Translations under genes and position numbers: made by a program
Shown: one piece after another, positions 59,240 through 64,000 of the stretch
Layout of the letters: each line of letters opens with the position of its first letter
How positions within the stretch are numbered: the stretch's first letter is position 1
DNA from: Aristolochia californica
Lineage: Eukaryota; Streptophyta; Magnoliopsida; Piperales; Aristolochiaceae
Assembly (NCBI GenBank): GCA_029961685.1
Contig: JARWKL010000015.1
Location: 25,699,220 to 25,763,219, forward strand
DNA: 64,000 bases
Direction of reading: 5' to 3'
Notes under the pieces: generated by a model
What the model was told of the DNA's origin: nothing
Seen by the model: only the letters and a program-made list of their open reading frames with translations
Database searches by the model: none

Positions 59240-60945
59240 TTTTTTTTGAAAGTGATGAGCTTTATTAACCAAGAGAAACGAGCTACAAGCAATCAAAGTT
59301 GGGATCCCAAAACAACAAGAGATTGGAAGGGGATCCTACTCTTAGCAAGAGCCTCAACCAAGGAATTGGCCAAATGTGGTACATGAATCCATACACAAGA
59401 AATAAGAGAGAAGATCTCCCTAACATCATAGAAAGCATTCCAATGGCGCCAAGATGGTTCGGAAAAGGAAGACGAGCGCCAAGAGGTCACCACTTTGGAG
59501 TCACCTTCAATATAGAAGGGTCCCAACAAATGATCACAAAAATGAGACCATGTAGGAGGCCATAAGTTCCGCAGTAGTAGAGTTTGATGAGCTAAGAGGT
59601 CCCGAATAAGTGAGGAGGGCAATGCCATCCTAATTTAGGATAGCACCTCCAAAACCAATTAGATCTGGGTTTCCAAGCAAACTGCCTTAAAAGTTGAGCT
59701 TCAGAAAGCCCGGTGGTGGAGAGGTCTGCTCATGCATAGGTGGGCTGGATGACTGAACAGACATTGATCAAACTCCTTTCTTGTGAGGACCCAAGAGGAT
59801 ATCTACCCGATGATGCCCATTGCTACTTCTTTGGCGTTGGTAAACTTGAAGTTGAAGTGATGGCTATTTCTTTCCCCCCGGAGTCCCCAAGGGATGTGAC
59901 CCAGGGCAGGTAGAGAGGAGGATCTTCCCCAAACGTGGCAAGGGGTACCCGAGCAGCAGGTGACATGTGGAAGTGAGATCATTGGGGAGGCAAACTACAT
60001 GCCTATGAGATTAAGCACCTGGACCCATACCTTCCAAGCAAAATGGTAGTGCAGGAGTATGGGGGAGACACTTTCCTCTCAAAGGCCGTAGAGAGGGCAA
60101 TGAATACTAGGTCTCATATTTCCACACTTCCAAAGGTTGTCCACCATCAGAATTTTGTTATGTAGGGCACTCCACATTAAAATTTTGATCTTCATAAGGG
60201 TAGAGAGTTGCCAGGTAACTACCGCATGATGTTGTCCAAGACCTGAAACCTACCCAGATAGGTAGAGGTAGGCCGAGACAACCAAAAATTTTCCACTACC
60301 AGCATGCTTCCAAACAATTCTTGTCTTCAAGCTAGGCACGAAGAGAGACTAAGCCAATGTCCTCCAAGAGGGCGCAAATGTCAATGGATTCGGCATCAAC
60401 AACACCCCGAGAGGAAGTTTCTAGCAAGCATTCGTCCCCCATGAGTCAGCCACGGTGATAGAAAGGTTGCAGTTGAGGACTAAAAGTGAGGGTAAGTTTC
60501 CTTGAGAGGTCCAAGATCTCACCACCTATCAACCCAAAACCATATGAGACGGTAATTCCCAACAAATCGCACTACCTCCGCAAAGGTAGGCAGCAACTAG
60601 GAGATAAGCGCTAGGTGGGGAAGAGTTTGAGACACGATCCACCACAAGTCCGCCACTGAGTCTTCCAATTGAGCTTGATAGCAACCATGCACCTCCTAAT
60701 GGAGCGAGGGGAGGGGTTAAGCTTCCAGATCTACTTGAGAAGAAGAGTCGAGTTTATGGTCTTGGTAAGGCAGATACCCAACCCACCAAGGATGTTCGGA
60801 TGACAAACCTCCTTCCAATTCATGAGATGGTATTTAAAGTCGTCATTTGCTCCCCTCCAAAGAAATCTTCTTTTGATGCGGTCTAAGTGATGGCCAGGAA
60901 GGAGGGGTAGTAGTTGGGAGCCAAATTCCTTTTCAAGCATTGAAT
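59240..60945 (-). mobile_element. LINE fragment (copy d): zf-RVT and RNase H
   Basis: It starts at an 8-T run (59240-59247) and ends near 60945. The minus strand encodes RIKRRFLWRGANDDFKYHLMNWKEVCHP (60731-60940, shown here only as the start of that block), decayed zf-RVT DNA and an RNase H end (59293-59628, with FYIEGDSKVVTSW and HVPHLANSLVEALAKS). Flanks (TCATTTGTAA and CATTGAATCC) do not form a clear duplication. It is a different subfamily from copies a and c. Confidence 0.82.
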
Positions 60946-60954
60946 CCTTCGGCT

Positions 60955-61490
60955 ACATTATTTTCATTGTCTCCTCCCATTTTTAGATGTGCCTATTTTG
61001 CCCATGTTTTTGGTGTCTCTACATATAAACTATCTCCACGTATGGTCAAATGTGTTTTTCTTGAGTATTCTTGGAGACAAAAAGGATACAAATATTTTTG
61101 CCCGTCCCTTAGGAAAACATTTGTGCCTGCTAATATAACATTCTTCGAAGATGTGCCTTTCTTCTCTTCTTTTGATGCAATGTCTCCTTCATCAGTCACA
61201 CTTCTAGTGTTGTTGCTTCAACACCTGTGCAAGATATTCCTTGTCCACCATAGTCTGTTACCACAGGAAAACCCTTGTAGGTGTATCAACAAAAGCAACA
61301 TTGTCAACAACAAGCCACAATTCCCCCTCTCGTGGGTTCTAGTATCTTCTTCGCCTTCAGATCTTGAGGTAATTTATTTACATCTCATTGCTTTTCGTAA
61401 AGGAGTTTGTTATCTACTCATCATCCCTTGTCCCATTATGTCTCATATGATTCCTTATCTACAAGATACAAACAATTTACTTTGTCATTG
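60955..61490 (+). pseudogene. integrase C-terminal region of copia 2
   Basis: CAYFAHVFGVSTYKLSPRMVK, broken by no stop, continues to CVFLEYSWRQKGYKYFCPS and FFEDVPFF; this is the conserved GKPK-side/C-terminal stretch of copia integrase (usual form KCIFLGYSxxQKGYRCYxP). It continues open to the LINE boundary at about 61494. Confidence 0.85.
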
Positions 61491-61494
61491 TCTT

Positions 61495-63213
61495 TTTTTT
61501 TTTTATGAAGATGTAATTTTATTAAAAAGAAGGAAGAGAAAAATACAAAACTACAAAAGCGGAGGGCTCAAATCCTTAACAACGAGAGATTGCAGGAAAG
61601 CTCCCTCCTTGGCAAGCACATCTGCTGCCGAATTAGCAGATCTCGGAATATGAGACCAAATACAAGAAAAGGAAGAAACAATATCCAAAATCTGCTGGAA
61701 TACATCCCAATGCCTCCATGGGGGAGAAGAATTGTGCTGGCACCAACCAATCACCACCTTGGAATCTCCTTCGATGTGAATAGGCTCACTACATTTGTCT
61801 TTGAACACCCGCAATCCATTAAGAAGGCCATGTAGTTCCGCTAACATTGAGTCGGATATGCCTAAAGGACCAGCATAGGAAAAACATTGATTCCCAATTG
61901 AGTCTGAAATGACGCCCCCAAATCCCGCTATCTCGGGATTTCCAAGAGAAGATCCATCAAAGTTTAGTTGTAGGTAGCCAGTATCCGGAGGGGTCCATTC
62001 CTGCATAGCTGGGATTTTAGCTCCGATGTGCATCCTCGCCAAATTGCTTCAGTTGTCTCGAATGTCAGTGCCTTTGAAAGAGAAGAAGGGTTTTTTTGTC
62101 AATAACCAGGTTGATATTTGCCCTATCACTCTATCAACAATTCTAGCCGCAGATTCGCTTTTAGCATCAAACCGCCTTCTATTCCGTTCATTCCAAAGCC
62201 CCCAAGGAACGAAGCTAGCACAAGCTGAGATAATCAATTTACCGAGGCCAGGAAGGGGATATCCCAAGATCGACTTGCAAAAGCTAATCAGGTCGACAGC
62301 AATACAAAATTGAATCTCCAATTTGCTTAAAATAGAGGTCCACACAGTCCATGAGAACTGGCACTGAAGGAGAGTATGACCGGTGGATTCATCTTCATTG
62401 TGGCAAAAAGGGCATAGTGGATCTATAGATGGGTGACCTCTTCTTCTGAGCACATCAGCCATGAGAATTTTACTTTGACAGGCACTCCACATGAAAAATT
62501 TTACCTTAGGGGGGGCACATAGATTCCAAACGAAGTTGATGTCATGCTCCCTTTGCGTCGGATCCCAACCGTTGATGTATCCATATGCCGAAGCAACTGA
62601 GAATTTCCCACTTTTGTCAGGCCACCAAATGAGCTTGTCTTCGTTGGAAGGCCAAATTCTGACATGATTCAAAGAATCTAAGAGGCTGCTGGCTTCCATG
62701 GCCTCCATGTCAGTTAAACCCCTTCGGGGGTGTAGGTTCACATTCCCTCCCTCAAAAGCATCCGCAACTGTAATTTCCTTGTGAGTGGAGAGAAGGAAAA
62801 GAGTGCTGAAAGAGTTCTGTAAAGGTGTTTGTCCTGTCCACCAGTCATCCCAGAATTTAAGAGATCTTCCATTACCCACAAAAAATCTACAGGCTGATGA
62901 GAAATTTTGAAGAAGCAAAAAAATAGATCTCCATATTGAGGACAGTCCTCTCCGGTTTCCCCCAGCCATCCACCATGGCATATTCCAGTCCAACTTGACG
63001 CGAACCATATCCTTCCAAAGATTGGAGGAATTTGTGTTGTACTTCCAAATCCATTTAAGCATTAAGGCTTTGTTTATTTCTTTTGATTTCCGAAGCCCTA
63101 GTCCTCTCAATCTTTTAGGTAAGCAGACTTCGTTCCATTTGACCAAATGATATTTAAAAGAGTCACTTGATCCTCTCCATAGGAATCTTCTTTTCATTTT
63201 ATCTATAGCTTTG
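61495..63213 (-). mobile_element. LINE (copy c), 5'-truncated, with short target duplication
   Basis: CATTGTCTT occurs at 61486-61494 and 63214-63222, and a longer imperfect match (CTTTGTCATTGTCTT against CTTTGCATTGTCTT) surrounds it. The T-run to 61504 is the poly(A) tail. The insert begins in the sequence encoding IDKMKRRFLWRG, so the endonuclease and RT core were not copied. It cuts copia 2 between integrase and RT. Confidence 0.9.
61551..63213 (-). pseudogene. LINE ORF2 C-terminal part of copy c, one internal stop
   Basis: One minus frame runs from 63213 to 61551 with a single TGA at about 62049-62051, where copy a has a Trp codon (NWFNLARMH against N*SNLARMH). It holds a thumb/connection part (KRRFLWRGSSDSFKYHLVKW), a Trp-rich stretch (WDDWWTG), the zf-RVT region (APPKVKFFMWSA; CPFCHNEDESTGH) and a complete RNase H domain (YLQLNFDGSSLGNPE, HGLLNGLRVFKDKC, IEGDSKVVIGW, HIPRSANSAADVLAKEG). 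It is the best-preserved element protein in the window. Confidence 0.92.
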
Positions 63214-63249
63214 CATTGTCTTCTTGTACTATTCCTTCTTCTATGCAGG

Positions 63250-64000
63250 ATGCTCTCTTGCCTCCTTGATGGAAGCATACTATGGATGTTGAGATGGAGG
63301 CATTGACTGATAGAGGTACGTGGAACTTATGTGATGCTTCTTCAAGTGCAACAATTCTAGGTTATCATTGGGTATATACAGTTAAATATAGAGTAGATGA
63401 ATCTATTGAGCAATATAAAGCTTGATTGGTTGCTAAAGGGTATACTCAAACGTATGGCATTGATGTTTTTGAGACAATCTCCCTAATTGCATGGTTGACA
63501 TCTATTCGTGTCTTGTGTCCATTGGCTACTCTTCCAGCTCAACATTGAAATATGGAACAACCTATTGGGTATGTTGCTCAAGGGGAGACGAAAATGGTAT
63601 GTAAGCTGAAGAAGGAAATTTATGGGTTTTGTTAAGAGTCCCAAGGCATTGTTTGAGAAATTCAGTCAAGTTGTGATGTCTTTCAGCTTCTCATGGAGCC
63701 ATGGTGATCTTCTTTATTTGTCATGAAAAGATCATCTACGATTGTAGTCCTTATACATGTTGATGATATTGTTTTGTCAGGCAGCAATGTGCAAGGTATT
63801 GAAGAGGGAAAACCGCAACTGGCTAAACATTTGCATACTAAAAATTTGGGTTCCCTAAAATACTCCCTTAGGATTAAAATTGCTAGAAGAAAAACTGACA
63901 TTGTGTTAACACAGAGAAAATATGTTATTCACAATGCTACAAAAGTATGGTTTATCAAATGCAAAGCACGTAGAGACACCCATGGAATTTGGAAATGACC
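63250..64000 (+). pseudogene. reverse transcriptase of copia 2, start to catalytic motif
   Basis: Plus frames give MDVEMEALTDRGTWNL (63277), VYTVKYRVDESIEQYKA then LVAKGYTQTYGIDVFET, the copia RT entry. At about 63735-63790 VLIHVDDIVLSGS contains the catalytic aspartate pair (usual YVDDI). GSLKYSLRIKIAR (about 63850) is the next motif. A stop replaces an Arg codon near 63424 and several more follow. Confidence 0.9.

Larger units (their letters stand above)
56441..64000 (+). mobile_element. Ty1/copia element 2, nested in copia 1 (continues right of window)
   Basis: The 5' LTR is 56441-56754 (TGTTAAATATAACG to ATAATTGACA) followed by TGGTATCAAAGCG as primer-binding site (56755). Then come gag (57240-57860), pre-integrase and integrase (58300-59230), the integrase C-terminus (60955-61200) and reverse transcriptase (63250-64000). 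Two LINEs (59240-60945 and 61495-63213) interrupt it. Because its LTR begins right after copia 1 sequence, it landed in copia 1. The 3' end is outside the window. Confidence 0.87.

Noticed and set aside
60940..61653. Plus-strand frame of 237 codons as one gene
   Set aside because: It joins copia integrase coding to the antisense of LINE copy c across the insertion point at about 61495; an accidental fusion.

Overview
This is nuclear DNA from a flowering plant, most likely a woody eudicot with a repeat-rich genome. The evidence is the set of spliced plant genes (a CULLIN 4 gene, a Dof zinc-finger gene and an At1g65710-like gene), the AT-rich spacers, and the dense layers of Ty1/copia, Ty3/gypsy, LINE, SINE, TRIM and hAT sequences. 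Species cannot be named from the sequence alone.

Layout. 1-2752: 5' half of a decayed copia element on the minus strand, with its 5' LTR and primer-binding site intact. 3923-18331: the last 14 exons of CULLIN 4 on the plus strand; the 5' exons lie left of the window. The reading frame is intact, but one intron (7988-17954) has grown to about 10 kb by accumulating a TRIM, an hAT element carrying a copia fragment, a SINE split by an hAT MITE with a perfect 8-bp target duplication, two LINE RNase H remnants, a copia LTR piece and a degenerate short-period repeat. 20185-22423: a two-exon At1g65710-like gene on the minus strand, convergent with CUL4. 23-32 kb: hAT ends, nested LTRs (a 1.5-kb gypsy solo LTR inside a copia LTR) and copia RNase H/RT remnants. 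33-34.2 kb: an unresolved, more complex segment. 34.4-37.75 kb: two hAT relatives in opposite orientation whose AT-rich parts form a long imperfect inverted repeat. 38865-39830: a Dof transcription-factor gene on the minus strand. 40-50.7 kb: gene-free DNA with LTR pieces, TRIM pieces and an hAT-like element split by a solo LTR. 50.7-64 kb: two nested plus-strand copia elements broken by four minus-strand LINE insertions.

Host genes. CUL4 is the scaffold of CRL4 ubiquitin ligases; all of the C-terminal half, including the neddylation lysine, is present. The Dof protein should bind AAAG-type promoter sites. The At1g65710-like protein is of unknown function and starts with a myristoylation/palmitoylation-type sequence. 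Nothing indicates that the three genes work in one pathway.

I looked for a new system and did not find one I can defend. The most distinctive features are the transposon-loaded CUL4 intron just before the exon carrying the neddylation site, the hAT inverted repeat as a possible small-RNA source, the gypsy solo LTR with duplicated hairpin-forming motifs, and the one-sided cluster of LINE insertions in copia DNA.
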